Assembly: GCF_000271485.2 (NCBI RefSeq)
Contig: NZ_AKVN02000001.1
Span: 2,112,001 to 2,176,000 of the forward strand
Source of the DNA: Pelosinus fermentans DSM 17108
GTDB taxonomy: Bacteria > Bacillota > Negativicutes > DSM-13327
Reading direction: 5' to 3'
Length of the DNA: 64,000 bases
Below, piece by piece: positions 27,197 through 38,606 of the stretch. The position numbers and the translations under genes were made by a program. Every line of letters begins with the position of its first letter. Positions within the stretch are counted from its first letter, which is position 1. The notes under the pieces were generated by a model. That model had not been told where the DNA came from. It was given only the letters and a program-made list of their open reading frames with translations, and did not search any database.

Positions 27197-28395
27197 TCAA
27201 TCAAATTCTCCACGGGTCATAACCGTGCTGGGGTCAATGCGACTGCCCTGATATGCAGGCAGCCAGGCAGCTAAAGCTCCTAATCCAGTGAACACTATGA
27301 TAATTCCAATTGCAATGCTGGCAAGAAACCCCCATGAAGGATGAACAAAGGGAAAGGATTGATAGGCTTCTAATAATGTTAAGCTCCCTTTATATAATCC
27401 ACTACCTAATAATAAGCCGATGATTGAGCCTGTTAAGGATACGACTGCCGCTTCGCCGACAATCACCAATCCGATATCCCGTCCTGTTGCGCCAAAGGCC
27501 AGATAAAGTCCCCACTCTGCTTGACGTTCCCATGTCAAGGTATAAAAGCGGGAAAACAGATGCAACAAAGAGGTCAATACAGTTAAAGATCCAATACCAC
27601 CGATTAATATGGCGAAAACGGTAAATTGGTCCGCAATACGTTTTTTTACTTCAGCAGCGACAATCGGCTTCATGAGTCCAACTTCTTGAATATCACTGAC
27701 TACTTTATCAATATTGGCATCATCATCAACTTTCACCAAAATAGTGGAAATGAGACCAGAAGGAGGGCCCATCTTGTCCCAAACTTTTTTTAATGTTCCA
27801 TCACTAGATACACCCTTCTAGCCTCGTTCATGCTGACTAACAAAGAGTAGTCAAGAGTCGTTCCCGTTTCTTCGGCGATGGCAATAATGTTGTACCACTT
27901 ACCTAATATAGAAATTTTATTTTGAGCCCAAACCGGTACTTTTGCACCTAAAATTACTTCATCATCTTTAAGTTCGGTTTTGTGCACCTTCTTTAGCCAG
28001 GGAGCAAGAATCCAATCGCTGGCAGGGTCATATCCAATCATGCGGTTTTTTGTTCCAATATCATGGCAATCTGCTGATAAAGAATGGGTGAAGAATTGAG
28101 GTGTAATCGCATGTACCCCCTTAACAGCCCGTACGCCATCTACTAGTTCTTTTGGCATATAAGAATTAGCCGTAGCTCCTCCAAATAAAAGCAGGCTGGG
28201 TTCTAGCGTCTCACCAAAGGGGACAATAACGATGTCCGCCCCCATACGCTGTTTGGAAAGCTCCATGCCTGACGAAACTCCGTTATAAACAGCTAAGATG
28301 CTAAAGACAATAGCTGCGCCAACGGCGATAGAGCCAACGATGGTTAGGCTTTGCAGCCTACGATGCAGTAAGCTTTTCCAAATAAGTAATAGCAA
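27197..28395 (-). pseudogene. FtsX/MacB-type ABC permease, frameshifted
   Basis: The first frame (probable TTG start at 28395 after AGAGGAG) gives an N-terminal membrane segment and a MacB-like extracytoplasmic domain ending MNEARRVYLVMEH. The second frame resumes as DGTLKKVWDKMGPPSG and covers three C-terminal membrane segments. The break is near 27813-27815, where adding one base to a GGG (minus strand) joins the two. It is either a genuine knock-out or an assembly error. The neighbouring ATPase and small membrane genes are intact. Confidence 0.75.
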
Positions 28396-28450
28396 AATCT
28401 TTTCTCCTCTCAGCAATCCTTTGATTGAATAATGTAAATAAGCTATAAGG

Positions 28451-28852
28451 TTAGCTATCCTTGCTGCTGCCCCAAGCAGTCCAGACAATTCCCGTCCCTG
28501 TTACAGCCAGTAGGGCGGCGCCAATAGTAAGGAAAAAGGTGGTTTTTAAACAAGAACCATTTTCACAAATGCCGATAGCCCAGGATTGGGGCAGAAGGAT
28601 ACTGCTAATTCCCAGCAATATAATGATAAATCCAGCTAATAAGCGGGCTTCGTTTGTACGCAATACCAGCAATGCAGCAGAAACAATAACAGCTAACAAC
28701 GTGATAATGAATTCTGCCTGATAAGTATAATGGCAGGTCATTGGGCTGCCAGTCTTCGTAAGTCCATCGCAAATCGGTACAAGTCTCGGCAAAATCAGTA
28801 AAAAGAGACTGATGAAGACTGCAATCCAGGATAGTAGCTTATACTTTTTCAT
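28451..28852 (-). CDS. DUF4418 membrane protein
   Basis: This 133-residue protein has four predicted membrane segments and the conserved pair MTCHYTYQAE and ICENGSCL typical of DUF4418. I chose the ATG at 28852 after AGGAG. It precedes the FtsX-like permease, a pairing known in Clostridia and Negativicutes. Function is unknown. The paired cysteines and histidine hint at metal or thiol chemistry, which is inference. Confidence 0.75.
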   Translation of the reverse strand: MKKYKLLSWIAVFISLFLLILPRLVPICDGLTKTGSPMTCHYTYQAEFIITLLAVIVSAALLVLRTNEARLLAGFIIILLGISSILLPQSWAIGICENGSCLKTTFFLTIGAALLAVTGTGIVWTAWGSSKDS

Positions 28853-28857
28853 TTTAA

Positions 28858-29085
28858 TCAACTCCTTTTTTCATTTTCTGGTATCATGTTAATGTTGCTC
28901 GTTCGCATTGTAATCAAGATATCTCTGCTGCTGTTAAGGGCGGCATCATCAGTTAATAAATTAGACTGGTGATGCTCGTGATTTTTGCTGTTGCGAAAGG
29001 GTACGCGGTTTACTCCAGTGTATAGAATCCCAATTCCCAGCAAGAATATCAAAAATGCGATGGCCAAAAACTTTTGTACTGTCAT
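28858..29085 (-). CDS. Small single-pass membrane protein of unknown function
   Basis: The ATG at 29085 after GGAGGG opens a 75-residue protein. One N-terminal membrane helix (FLAIAFLIFLLGIGILYTGV) is followed by a histidine-containing hydrophilic tail (KNHEHHQSN). The longer upstream frame overlaps leader L11 and is not coding. It is the first gene of the DUF4418/FtsX/LolD operon. Confidence 0.65.
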   Translation of the reverse strand: MTVQKFLAIAFLIFLLGIGILYTGVNRVPFRNSKNHEHHQSNLLTDDAALNSSRDILITMRTSNINMIPENEKRS

Positions 29086-29137
29086 GATTATATTCCCTCC
29101 TTTATAATTTAAAAAAATATAAACATCAAGCTGTAAA

Positions 29138-29206
29138 ATAAGAAAAGGCCAGATCAAAATTTCCGCAGAAAAATTAATCTGACCTTTGGTTATACCAATC
29201 AGTCGT
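29138..29206 (-). promoter_or_regulatory. Leader element L11 before the DUF4418/FtsX operon
   Basis: On the minus strand CGAC-UGA-TTGG, loop TATAA, CCAA-AG-GTC. Outer GAC/GTC and inner TTGG/CCAA are both covariant variants, strong support for the fold. The terminator AAGGTCAGAT...GATCTGGCCTT ends in T4. Confidence 0.78.
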
Positions 29207-29230
29207 GTAAATAGATTATGTTGTAGTGTC

Positions 29231-29239
29231 ATTATATCA
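29231..29239 (-). promoter_or_regulatory. Extended -10 promoter for the minus-strand operon
   Basis: On the minus strand TGATATAAT gives an extended -10. No good -35 is seen. The 317-bp region to the histidine kinase holds this, L11 and a weak divergent promoter near 29333. Confidence 0.5.
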
Positions 29240-29401
29240 TACCTTTTTCTTATTATGATTGAAAACAGTATCATTGTCTACTGTCCTAAAGTACTATTCA
29301 TTACTAAAAATACTAATGAGAAAGATTATTATTGACAAAATTGAATTTTCCTATTAAGTTTTAAATGAAATATGTAATGATTTTTGTTATGGAGTAAATG
29401 T

Positions 29402-30238
29402 ATGAATATGAAAAGAATGAAATGGATCTCTGCATTATGTACCACTCTCTTCATTGGTGTATTTGAATTTGTACGGCATTATTTCTTGGATTTTATTTCG
29501 ATGAGCTGGGGAAATCTACTGGTTGCTGTTGTGACTGGACTATTGTTTTATATCTATTTTCATGGTATTTTTTCTCTATTGGAAAGTCTTTATTATAAAC
29601 TGCAAAAGGGACAAGAAGAGAGGGCTGTTTTGCAAGAGCGAGACAGAATTGCTCGGGAATTACATGATAGTGTTTCTCAAGCTTTATTTTTTATGAATGT
29701 TAAGGTGCTGGAGATTGGTACTGCTCTTAAGCAGCAACGTCAGCCTCTAACAGAAGTAAAAGAATTGCAGGAGGCCATTAAATTTACCGATGCAGATATA
29801 CGGCAGCATATCTTTGCATTGCAGAAAGTGACTCATGAGAATATTAATTTAGTGGACGTTATCCAAACCTATATTAATGTTTATAAAGAGCAAAATAATA
29901 TAAATGTGGACCTAATGATAAAGGGTAATGGCAATAGTAGGTTAAGTAACTATGTAAAATCCCAGTTGTTTCGTATTTTTCAGGAACTTTTATTTAATAT
30001 TCGTAAGCATGCTGAAGCGAAGCAAGTGGATGTCAGTTTGCTAGAGGATGAGCATCAATTTTCCATGATCATTTGTGATCATGGAAAGGGGTTTCCTAAA
30101 GAAGAATTAAACCCCAATAAAATGTCCTTTGGTTATAAAATGCTAAAAGATGCTGCTTGTGCAATTGATGCTACACTGCAGATAGAAAGTATTTCAGGCA
30201 AGGGAACTACGGTAACTGTTAGCTTGGAACTAAAATAG
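29402..30238 (+). CDS. NarL-type sensor histidine kinase
   Basis: The ATG at 29402 follows GGAG (278 residues). Two N-terminal membrane helices with almost no external loop precede a HisKA_3 domain (ERDRIARELHDSVSQALFF, His the phosphorylation site) and an HATPase_c domain (QELLFNIRKHA, DHGKGFP, GKGTTV). With no sensor domain, it probably senses within the membrane or via a partner. The response regulator follows 12 bases later. Confidence 0.9.
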   Translation: MNMKRMKWISALCTTLFIGVFEFVRHYFLDFISMSWGNLLVAVVTGLLFYIYFHGIFSLLESLYYKLQKGQEERAVLQERDRIARELHDSVSQALFFMNVKVLEIGTALKQQRQPLTEVKELQEAIKFTDADIRQHIFALQKVTHENINLVDVIQTYINVYKEQNNINVDLMIKGNGNSRLSNYVKSQLFRIFQELLFNIRKHAEAKQVDVSLLEDEHQFSMIICDHGKGFPKEELNPNKMSFGYKMLKDAACAIDATLQIESISGKGTTVTVSLELK

Positions 30239-30250
30239 GAGGCTAAGTGA

Positions 30251-30886
30251 ATGACGATTAAGGTGTTAGTGGTAGATGATCATTTATTATCCCGAAAAGG
30301 TATTATCAGTATCCTTTCATCTCATGCCATGTTTGAGATTATCGGGGAAGCAACGAATGGTCAAGAAGCTTTAGCAAAAGCAAAAGAGCTGATGCCAGAC
30401 CTTATTTTGATGGATATTCGAATGCCTGGTGGCAGTGGTTTAGAAGCTACAAGGCTGATTAAGGAAGAAATGCCATATGTAAAAATTGTAATTTTAAGTG
30501 TATCTGATGATGTACAGGATTTTTTTGAGGCTATAAAGAAGGGGGCTCAGGGGTATTTATTAAAAAATATGGAGCCTGAATACTGGTTAGATTATATTAT
30601 CAGTATTGTTCAGGGAGAAGCACCTATTTCCCGAGAAGTTGCTAGTAAAATACTCCAGGAATTTTCGATTCAAAAGACGGATGCATCAGGGAGTAAATTA
30701 TCAGAAAGAGAAAAGGAAGTACTTCAATTAGTTAGTCAGGGTCTAGGAAATAAAGAGATAGGGAAAGTACTTTTCATTACAGAGAGTACTGTCAAAAATC
30801 ATTTGCGTAATATTTTAGATAAGCTTCATTTACAAAATCGTATGCAGCTCATTGCTTTTGCTTATAAAAATGGCTTGATATCATAG
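30251..30886 (+). CDS. NarL/LuxR-type response regulator
   Basis: This 211-residue regulator has a receiver domain (VDDH near the N-terminus, phospho-Asp in LILMDIRMPGG, conserved Lys in GYLLKN) and a C-terminal LuxR-type HTH (LSEREKEVLQLVSQGLGNKEIG, TVKNHLRNILDKL). It is paired with the kinase at 29402. Targets are unknown; nearby candidates are the flanking transporter operons. It has no ANTAR or other RNA-binding domain, so it is not itself the likely reader of the leader elements. Confidence 0.92.
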   Translation: MTIKVLVVDDHLLSRKGIISILSSHAMFEIIGEATNGQEALAKAKELMPDLILMDIRMPGGSGLEATRLIKEEMPYVKIVILSVSDDVQDFFEAIKKGAQGYLLKNMEPEYWLDYIISIVQGEAPISREVASKILQEFSIQKTDASGSKLSEREKEVLQLVSQGLGNKEIGKVLFITESTVKNHLRNILDKLHLQNRMQLIAFAYKNGLIS

Positions 30887-30938
30887 TCGGGAATTGTGAA
30901 TAAAAATAAACTGATAACTTAGATTGTTGCATTTATAA

Positions 30939-30948
30939 TGGAAATCAT
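30939..30948 (+). repeat. Left 10-bp target-site duplication
   Basis: TGGAAATCAT is repeated exactly at 32153-32162 on the other side of the insertion sequence. Confidence 0.9.
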
Positions 30949-32152
30949 CACGTCAATCTAATTTAAAAAATGCTTTTCAAAAGCCCAGAGGAATAGTAAA
31001 ATTTTCTTTGGGGTGAAGAAAATGGATATTTTAAACGAATTGCAAAGAACAATGCTGGAAGTGGAAAGAGAATCGGAACACAAAGGATACTGGTATCGTG
31101 TCAGCGATATTCTAACAATCCTAATATGTGGAATGCTGTGTAGCTTGCAAACTATTGATGATATTCATGAATGGTCTTTGTCCGCTCCGGCGCATAGATT
31201 CTTAGAGGAGTTCTTTGGAATAAAAAAAATTCCGTCCAGAGCCCAATTTTATAATATTTTGTCCTATGTAGATTCCAAAACATTCAATGAATCCTTCATC
31301 AAATGGATGCAAATCGTTCTGCATGGAAACATAAGCGGAAAGACTGTTGCGATAGACGGAAAAACAATCCGTTCAACCGATAAACTCACAAAAGATGGGA
31401 GCATTCTGCACATCGCAAGCGCAATTGTCTCGGAACACGGATTAGTAATTGGTTCGCGCGAGTGCGGAACAAAGACGGGAGAGATCACGGCGTTTCGGGA
31501 ACTAATTGAAATGCTTGATGTGAAAGGTGCGGTTGTGGTAGCGGATGCCTTGCATTGCAACCATAAGTCAGCCGAGGCGGTTGTTGCTGCCGGAGCAGAC
31601 TATCTGTTTGTTGTCAAAGATAACGTGCCAACACTCAAAGAGGACATCGCACTTTTTGTGAAAGAAGAGAAGCTTGAAAAATGTGTGAAAGTCGAAAAAA
31701 ACGGCGGACGCATAGAAAAACGTACAGCATACGCATGCTGTGAAATTGATTGGCTTGACGGGCACGAAAGCTGGAAAAACCTACAGAGCATTGGCGCTAT
31801 TCACACCGAATTTGAAAAGGGTGGAAAGCTCTCCAGCGAGTGGCACTACTATATTTCCAGTATACCGCTAACCGCTGAATCGCTCCTTCATCATGCACGT
31901 CTTGAATGGGGCATTGAATCCATGCACTGGCTGTTGGATGTACATTTTGCTGAAGATAAAACGCGGGTATGGGATATGAATGTGCAAAAAACGCTTAATA
32001 TCATGCGAAAAATCGCGTTAAACCTCGCGAAGGATTACAAAGCAAAAACCAAGAGCAAATTACCTATTTCGGGACAGTTAAAGCGAAATCTGTTTGATGT
32101 CCAAAACCTTTCCGCATTTTTAACATTTTTTACCTTAAATTAGATTGACGTG
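30949..32152 (+). mobile_element. ISAs1-family insertion sequence, intact
   Basis: The element is 1,204 bp. The ends are matching inverted repeats, CACGTCAATCTAATTTAA at the left and its exact complement at the right. A 10-bp target duplication flanks it. It holds one intact transposase. The perfect ends and duplication indicate recent insertion. It landed in the gap upstream of the ABC ATPase promoter without removing it. Confidence 0.93.
31022..32143 (+). CDS. ISAs1-family transposase
   Basis: This 373-residue DDE transposase (ATG at 31022 after GGGGTGA; a GTG three codons earlier is possible) has VAIDGKTIRST with the first catalytic Asp, VVVADALHCN with the second, and WGIESMHWLLDVHFAEDKTR with the Glu. 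Length and motifs are typical of ISAs1. Reading frame intact. Confidence 0.93.
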   Translation: MDILNELQRTMLEVERESEHKGYWYRVSDILTILICGMLCSLQTIDDIHEWSLSAPAHRFLEEFFGIKKIPSRAQFYNILSYVDSKTFNESFIKWMQIVLHGNISGKTVAIDGKTIRSTDKLTKDGSILHIASAIVSEHGLVIGSRECGTKTGEITAFRELIEMLDVKGAVVVADALHCNHKSAEAVVAAGADYLFVVKDNVPTLKEDIALFVKEEKLEKCVKVEKNGGRIEKRTAYACCEIDWLDGHESWKNLQSIGAIHTEFEKGGKLSSEWHYYISSIPLTAESLLHHARLEWGIESMHWLLDVHFAEDKTRVWDMNVQKTLNIMRKIALNLAKDYKAKTKSKLPISGQLKRNLFDVQNLSAFLTFFTLN

Positions 32153-32162
32153 TGGAAATCAT
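32153..32162 (+). repeat. Right 10-bp target-site duplication
   Basis: TGGAAATCAT, identical to 30939-30948. Confidence 0.9.
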
Positions 32163-32171
32163 AAAAGCATA

Positions 32172-32199
32172 TTGACAAATCAGTGCAAAGCATTATAAT
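32172..32199 (+). promoter_or_regulatory. Promoter of the orphan ABC ATPase / metY operon
   Basis: TTGACA (32172-32177) is followed by a 16-bp spacer and TATAAT (32194-32199), only ten bases beyond the insertion sequence duplication. Confidence 0.7.
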
Positions 32200-32304
32200 A
32201 GAAGAAAAGTAACAATTAGCAGTAATTAATTTGCGGGTTGCAATAATTTTAAGGTTATCTGTTTGGAGCATTGTAACGCAAATAATGACAAATCAATAAT
32301 GATA

Positions 32305-32378
32305 TAGCTGATCAGTAGTATATGCTGAAGGTAAAGAAGTGATTACGATACGGTAAATCATTCTTTGCCTTTTTTTAA
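32305..32378 (+). promoter_or_regulatory. Leader element L12 (first of a tandem pair)
   Basis: AGC-UGA-TCAG, a 9-nt loop, CTGA-AG-GT (32306-32332). The terminator AAGGTAAAGAAGTGAT with its complement ends in T7. Confidence 0.7.
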
Positions 32379-32407
32379 TAATTAAATTGCTTTATTAAGA
32401 AGCAGCC

Positions 32408-32470
32408 ACTTGCCCGACTATAAAAAAAGTAGAGGTCAAGTTCCTAATTTAGGAACTTGACCTTTTTTAT
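32408..32470 (+). promoter_or_regulatory. Leader element L13 (second of a tandem pair)
   Basis: Outer stem ACTTGCC (32408-32414) pairs with GTCAAGT (32435-32441) with one mismatch. The internal loop is CGA facing AG. Inner stem CTAT/GTAG encloses a loop of seven A. The right strand is part of a perfect 12-bp terminator stem (32433-32444 with 32452-32463) and a T tract. Two complete switches therefore stand in series before the ATPase gene. Confidence 0.75.
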
Positions 32471-32502
32471 ATAAAACCATAAATATGAGGAGTGAAAAAC
32501 AC

Positions 32503-33390
32503 ATGTCAGAGAATAATATACCATTTGTAACATCAGTGCAGGAAAAAAGTGATAAAATTGTTGCTCGTAATATTCATCAAGTTTATAAAATTAAACAGCA
32601 GGATAGTGACAGTCTAACGAACTTTGAGGCAATTAAACAATTAGATCTTACTGTAAAACAGGGAGAATTTCTTGCAATTGTAGGACCAAGCGGTTGCGGA
32701 AAATCAACATTTCTCGATATGATTGCTGGATTGGCAAAGCCCAGCTCAGGAGAAATATTCATTGATAATAGAAAAATCACTGGTCCAGCATTAGATCGAG
32801 GGATTGTATTGCAAGGTTATGCGTTATTTCCCTGGCGGACGGTACGGAAAAACGTAGAGTTTGGTTTGGAAATAAAAAAAATCCCCGAGAAAGATCGTAA
32901 GGATATTAGTCAGCGATATATCGAATTGGTTGGATTAAAGAATTTTGAAGAGCGCTATCCCCATGAATTATCAGGCGGTATGAAGCAGCGCGTAGCCATC
33001 GCCAGGGCGCTGGCATATGATCCGGAAGTGTTGCTGATGGATGAGCCTTTTGCTGCTGTAGATGCACAAACTAGGGAAACTCTGCAGGAAGAATTATTGC
33101 GTATTTGGGAACAAACAAAAAAAACCATTGTGTTTGTTACTCATGGTATTGATGAAGCTGTATTTTTAGCTGATCGGGTTGCGGTAATGACTGCCAATCC
33201 AGGTACAATTAAAGATATTATTACGATTAATCTGCCAAGACCGCGAGATGGTATACGTTCTTCAGCTGAATTTGGCTGGGCAAGACATAAAATTTGGGAG
33301 TTATTGCAGAATGATCCATCTGCCGCAAATAAGGTAAAACCAGAAAATCAGGATATTGCAGATTTTATATCACCATCAGCAGCACTATAA
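32503..33390 (+). CDS. NitT/TauT-family ABC ATPase (SsuB/TauB-like), orphan
   Basis: The ATG at 32503 follows GAGGAGTG (295 residues). Walker A is GPSGCGKST, the signature [15 protein letters not shown] and Walker [12 protein letters not shown]. It belongs to the SsuB/TauB/NrtD group. The permease gene behind it has been deleted internally, so this ATPase may now energise permeases 1 and 2 at 23390-25061, which have none. It carries an extra C-terminal region of about 40 residues. Confidence 0.88.
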   Translation: MSENNIPFVTSVQEKSDKIVARNIHQVYKIKQQDSDSLTNFEAIKQLDLTVKQGEFLAIVGPSGCGKSTFLDMIAGLAKPSSGEIFIDNRKITGPALDRGIVLQGYALFPWRTVRKNVEFGLEIKKIPEKDRKDISQRYIELVGLKNFEERYPHELSGGMKQRVAIARALAYDPEVLLMDEPFAAVDAQTRETLQEELLRIWEQTKKTIVFVTHGIDEAVFLADRVAVMTANPGTIKDIITINLPRPRDGIRSSAEFGWARHKIWELLQNDPSAANKVKPENQDIADFISPSAAL

Positions 33391-33408
33391 GCAGTGAAGG
33401 TGTAGTTT

Positions 33409-34986
<1,578 letters not shown>

Positions 34987-34994
34987 TATAAAAT

Positions 34995-35031
34995 AAACCG
35001 GTCTCTTCAGTTTGAGACCGGTTTGTTTTTA
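34995..35031. terminator. Bidirectional terminator after metY
   Basis: An 11-bp perfect stem (34995-35005 approximately, with 35014-35024) is followed by GTTTTT. Confidence 0.85.
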
Positions 35032-35430
35032 TACTGTTTTCATCCACTTTTCAAATTCCTCAACGACTTCCTCGCGGGCAACTTGCACGGCTTCGCCGCT
35101 CCACTCTTGCCCGGTATCCCCATCATACCAGAGGTCCTTATTGCTGAATGTACCTGTAGGGTATAATTTTTCTTGTATGGCTGTGTGCATGCCATCAAGT
35201 AGGCTTTGCTTAATGGTTTTACGTGATGTTCTATGACCTGATTTTTCTGTAGGGGTTACTTCAAGACCCGTCTCCCCTTTGCTGATTTCAATATGAGATA
35301 ACATTTTTCCTTGTGCTTGGGCTGCTGAAATGGACTGTCTGGCAGCACTAGTTGCTTGTTCATGGCTAATCGTATCGTCAGACACTGTAATTCTAATATT
35401 TCCTATGATTAGTTTATACATAGAATACAC
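35029..35430 (-). CDS. Conserved hypothetical protein
   Basis: This 133-residue soluble protein (or 130 from the second Met) has a Gln/Ala-rich helix early (HEQATSAARQSISAAQAQG) and an acidic end (AREEVVEEFEKWMKTV). I do not recognise a domain. It lies alone between metY and the leuS leader with an AGGAGG ribosome site. It may belong to core DNA and not to the island. Confidence 0.65.
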   Translation of the reverse strand: MYSMYKLIIGNIRITVSDDTISHEQATSAARQSISAAQAQGKMLSHIEISKGETGLEVTPTEKSGHRTSRKTIKQSLLDGMHTAIQEKLYPTGTFSNKDLWYDGDTGQEWSGEAVQVAREEVVEEFEKWMKTV

Positions 35431-35498
35431 CTCCCAAGAAAAAATATATGCATTTAAAAAAAATATAGAACTAGATAGTAGACACCAATAGTGTTAAT

Positions 35499-35527
35499 TT
35501 GACTTTCAAGATAGGGTGGGATATAAT
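35499..35527 (+). promoter_or_regulatory. leuS promoter
   Basis: TTGACT (35499-35504) is followed by a 17-bp spacer and TATAAT (35522-35527). Confidence 0.7.
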
Positions 35528-35534
35528 ATTATCT

Positions 35535-35775
35535 AAGTCCTAAGATACAGAGTAGTAGGCTTTATTTATGGTGCAGAAAGTTGGCGGATGATGCGAGCCA
35601 GCCCTTAAATCCGCTGAACTCACTGTGGAGGATCAGCTATGAATTAGTAATAGCTGACGCTTGATTAGTGTTAACAATCATTGAGAGGATGGCAACAGCT
35701 GTCAATCAGGGTGGTATCGCGGGTGTATATAACTCGTCCCTGGCTAATAAGCCAAGGGGCGGTTTTTTATTTTTT
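35535..35775 (+). promoter_or_regulatory. T-box leader of leuS
   Basis: The antiterminator T-box sequence AGGGTGGTATCGCGGG lies near 35708. A stem I region contains a GAACTC segment near 35618, where CTC would be the leucine specifier codon. A terminator stem (CCCTGGCT...AGCCAAGGGG) ends in T6. Uncharged tRNA-Leu should promote read-through. The element is unrelated to the L1-L17 leaders. Confidence 0.9.
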
Positions 35776-35794
35776 ATAAATAGGAGGATTTTAA

Positions 35795-38275
35795 ATGAAC
35801 GAAAGATATAATCCTAAAGAAATTGAATCTAAATGGCAGAAATACTGGGCTGAAAATAATGCTTTTAAAACGGAACTCAATCGTCAGCGTCCAGAATATT
35901 ATGTTTTAGAAATGTTTCCTTATCCTTCCGGCAATTTACATATGGGTCATGTTCGCAACTATTCTATTGGTGATGTAATTGCGAGATTCAAAAGCATGCA
36001 AGGTTATAATGTACTTCATCCTATGGGATGGGATTCTTTTGGGATGCCTGCTGAAAATGCGGCGATCAAGCATGGTGTTCATCCAGCAGAGTGGACCTGG
36101 GAAAATATTACCAACATGCGGCGTCAACAGCAGGAACTAGGCTTATCTTATGATTGGGATCGAGAAGTGGCAACCTGTCATCCTGATTATTATCGTTGGA
36201 CTCAATGGTTGTTCTTATTGTTCGTAGAGCGTGGACTTGCCTATAAGAAGAAAGCTGCAGTGAATTGGTGTAATGAATGTAATACAGTGCTCGCAAATGA
36301 GCAAGTAATTGATGGTGCTTGCTGGCGCTGCGATTCTGTCGTAGTTAAAAAAGAATTAGAACAGTGGTTTTTCAAAATTACAGACTATGCGGACCGGCTT
36401 TTAAATGATCTTAGTGAGCTGAAGGGGTGGCCTGAGAGAGTTAAAACGATGCAGGAAAATTGGATTGGTCGTAGTGAAGGTGCAGAATTCAGCTTTGCTG
36501 TGGCAGGTTCTGAAGAAAAAATTGCTGTATATACCACACGGCATGATACGGCTTTTGGTGTAAGTTATGTAGTCTTGGCGCCGGAGCATAAATTAGTAGA
36601 AAAGCTGATTGCTGGTAAAGACAATGCAGGAGAAATTCGTCAATTTGTTGATAAAGTACGCAATATGAGTGAGATTAGCCGAACCTCCAGTGAATTTGAA
36701 AAAGAAGGTATATTTACAGGGGCTTATGCTGTAAATCCCTTCACTGGTCAAGAGGTGCCAATTTGGGTAGCAAATTATGTTTTGGTGGAATATGGTACTG
36801 GGGCAGTTATGGGTGTTCCAGCTCATGATGAACGAGACTGGCAATTTGCCAATAAATATAATTTAACCAAAAAGATCGTTGTACAGCCTGAAGGGCAGGA
36901 ATTGGCACTAGACACGATGGAAGGCGCATACAGCGGCGATGGTATCATGGTCAATTCTGGGCAGTTTAGTGGCATGGAGAGTGAAGCAGGTAAAGTAGCA
37001 ATTGCAAAGTGGTTAGAAGAGCAAGGCTACGGCAAGCGTCATGTAAATTATCGTTTGCGTGATTGGCTGGTATCTCGTCAACGCTATTGGGGAGCACCAA
37101 TTCCTCTTATCAATTGTGCTGACTGTGGTAGTGTGCCTGTTCCAAAGGAGCAGTTACCTGTTTTATTGCCCGAAAATGTAAATTTTGCTGCAGGATCGGT
37201 TTCGCCGTTAGCCAAGGTAGAAGAGTTTGTAAATTGTACATGCCCTAAATGTGGCGGCCCTGCGAAGCGTGAGACTGATACGATGGATACTTTTATTTGT
37301 TCCTCATGGTATTATATGCGTTATGCAGACCCTAAGAATACAAATCTTCCTTTTGATTCCTCAAAGGCTGACTATTGGGCACCTGTCGATCAATATATTG
37401 GTGGTATTGAGCATGCGATACTACATCTTTTATATTCAAGGTTCTTTACAAAAGTGCTTAAAGATGCAGGATTAGTAAATGTAAATGAGCCATTTAAGAA
37501 CCTATTAACACAAGGAATGGTTATAAAAGATGGTTCCAAAATGTCTAAGTCTAAGGGGAATGTCGTGTCTCCTGAAGAAATTATTGCAAAATACGGGGCT
37601 GATACAGCTCGATTATTTATTTTATTTGCTGCTCCGCCGGAACGTGACTTAGAATGGAATGATCAAGGCGTAGAAGGTTCTTATCGATTCCTTGGACGTC
37701 TATGGAGAATTGTGGATCACTATGCTTCGTTCATGGCAGGAGAAGAATCGGGATATGACAATAACACTCTTAGTAAAGAGGAACGAAATCTTAGACGTGT
37801 ATTGCATGCAACGATTAAGAAAGTAACAGAAGATATTGGTGATCGTTTTAACTTTAATACCGCCATTAGCTCTATTATGGAATTAGTAAATGCGATGTAT
37901 ACCGCTAAGGATCAGAATCTAGCTGTCAATCCTGGGTTAGTGCGAGAACTTGTTTCAAGTTTATTGTGCTTGTTAGCTCCTTTCGCGCCTCATATCACAG
38001 AAGAATTGTGGAGTGAAACTATTGGTCAAGGTAGTGTGCATAAACATATATGGCCTGTGTTTGATGAGGAGGCTATAAAGTTAGAAGAAGTAGAAATTGT
38101 TGTACAGATTAATGGGAAAGTGCGGGAAAAAATTGTTGTTTCTGCCACACTTACGTCAAAGGAATTAGAAGAAAAAGTATTAGAGCAAGAAAAAGTGCAG
38201 GCACTACTTCAAGAGAAACAAGTGATAAAAGTAATTGCCATAGCAGGAAAATTGGTTAATATCGTAATACGTTAA
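35795..38275 (+). CDS. leuS: Leucyl-tRNA synthetase
   Basis: This 826-residue class I synthetase has the HIGH motif as HMGH ([17 protein letters not shown]) and KMSKS ([15 protein letters not shown]). The editing CP1 domain and a C-terminal domain are present at standard length. It is a housekeeping gene with its own T-box leader. It marks a stretch of core chromosome inside the accessory region. Confidence 0.97.
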   Translation: MNERYNPKEIESKWQKYWAENNAFKTELNRQRPEYYVLEMFPYPSGNLHMGHVRNYSIGDVIARFKSMQGYNVLHPMGWDSFGMPAENAAIKHGVHPAEWTWENITNMRRQQQELGLSYDWDREVATCHPDYYRWTQWLFLLFVERGLAYKKKAAVNWCNECNTVLANEQVIDGACWRCDSVVVKKELEQWFFKITDYADRLLNDLSELKGWPERVKTMQENWIGRSEGAEFSFAVAGSEEKIAVYTTRHDTAFGVSYVVLAPEHKLVEKLIAGKDNAGEIRQFVDKVRNMSEISRTSSEFEKEGIFTGAYAVNPFTGQEVPIWVANYVLVEYGTGAVMGVPAHDERDWQFANKYNLTKKIVVQPEGQELALDTMEGAYSGDGIMVNSGQFSGMESEAGKVAIAKWLEEQGYGKRHVNYRLRDWLVSRQRYWGAPIPLINCADCGSVPVPKEQLPVLLPENVNFAAGSVSPLAKVEEFVNCTCPKCGGPAKRETDTMDTFICSSWYYMRYADPKNTNLPFDSSKADYWAPVDQYIGGIEHAILHLLYSRFFTKVLKDAGLVNVNEPFKNLLTQGMVIKDGSKMSKSKGNVVSPEEIIAKYGADTARLFILFAAPPERDLEWNDQGVEGSYRFLGRLWRIVDHYASFMAGEESGYDNNTLSKEERNLRRVLHATIKKVTEDIGDRFNFNTAISSIMELVNAMYTAKDQNLAVNPGLVRELVSSLLCLLAPFAPHITEELWSETIGQGSVHKHIWPVFDEEAIKLEEVEIVVQINGKVREKIVVSATLTSKELEEKVLEQEKVQALLQEKQVIKVIAIAGKLVNIVIR

Positions 38276-38297
38276 TGAATTTATTTTAGAATGTAAT

Positions 38298-38349
38298 GAT
38301 ATAGAAATAGTCCGGTCGAATATAGCGATCGGACTATTTCTATATATCA
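38298..38349 (+). terminator. Terminator after leuS
   Basis: A stem of about 16 bp (GATATAGAAATAGTCCG with its complement) is followed by an A/T-rich tract. The remaining gap to 38607 shows only the small repeat below. Confidence 0.7.
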
Positions 38350-38457
38350 TTTACGTGGAACTGCTTCTTAAAAACAGATCTCCTTTAATTGAATCAAGAA
38401 ACTTTTCTGAAAATAAATTGCCAAGAGAATCAAGGACATGTATAATAATACTAATAA

Positions 38458-38488
38458 GATAATATCAAAATGATAATATCAAAATGAT
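38458..38488 (+). repeat. Short tandem repeat upstream of nrtR
   Basis: Two exact copies of a 14-bp unit (GATAATATCAAAAT) followed by a third GAT lie about 120 bp ahead of nrtR. It could be an operator for that regulator (inference). Confidence 0.55.
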
Positions 38489-38606
38489 GATATAAGAATT
38501 ATCTTAAAGTGGAAACCGCCAATTACTCTATTTTTTCTAACGAAGACTTGATTCTGGTGGGGTCTTAGCTTCCATCGGATATGATAATTAGCGGGAGGTT
38601 AAGGAT

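Noticed and set aside
29086-29274. N-terminal extension of the small minus-strand membrane protein
   Set aside because: The region overlaps leader L11 and its promoter. The ATG at 29085 has a GGAGGG ribosome site.
30251-30886. The response regulator as the RNA antiterminator
   Set aside because: Its output domain is a LuxR-type DNA-binding HTH, not an ANTAR domain.
38458-38488. CRISPR array
   Set aside because: Only two 14-bp units with no spacers. It is a simple tandem repeat. No CRISPR array or cas gene was seen anywhere.
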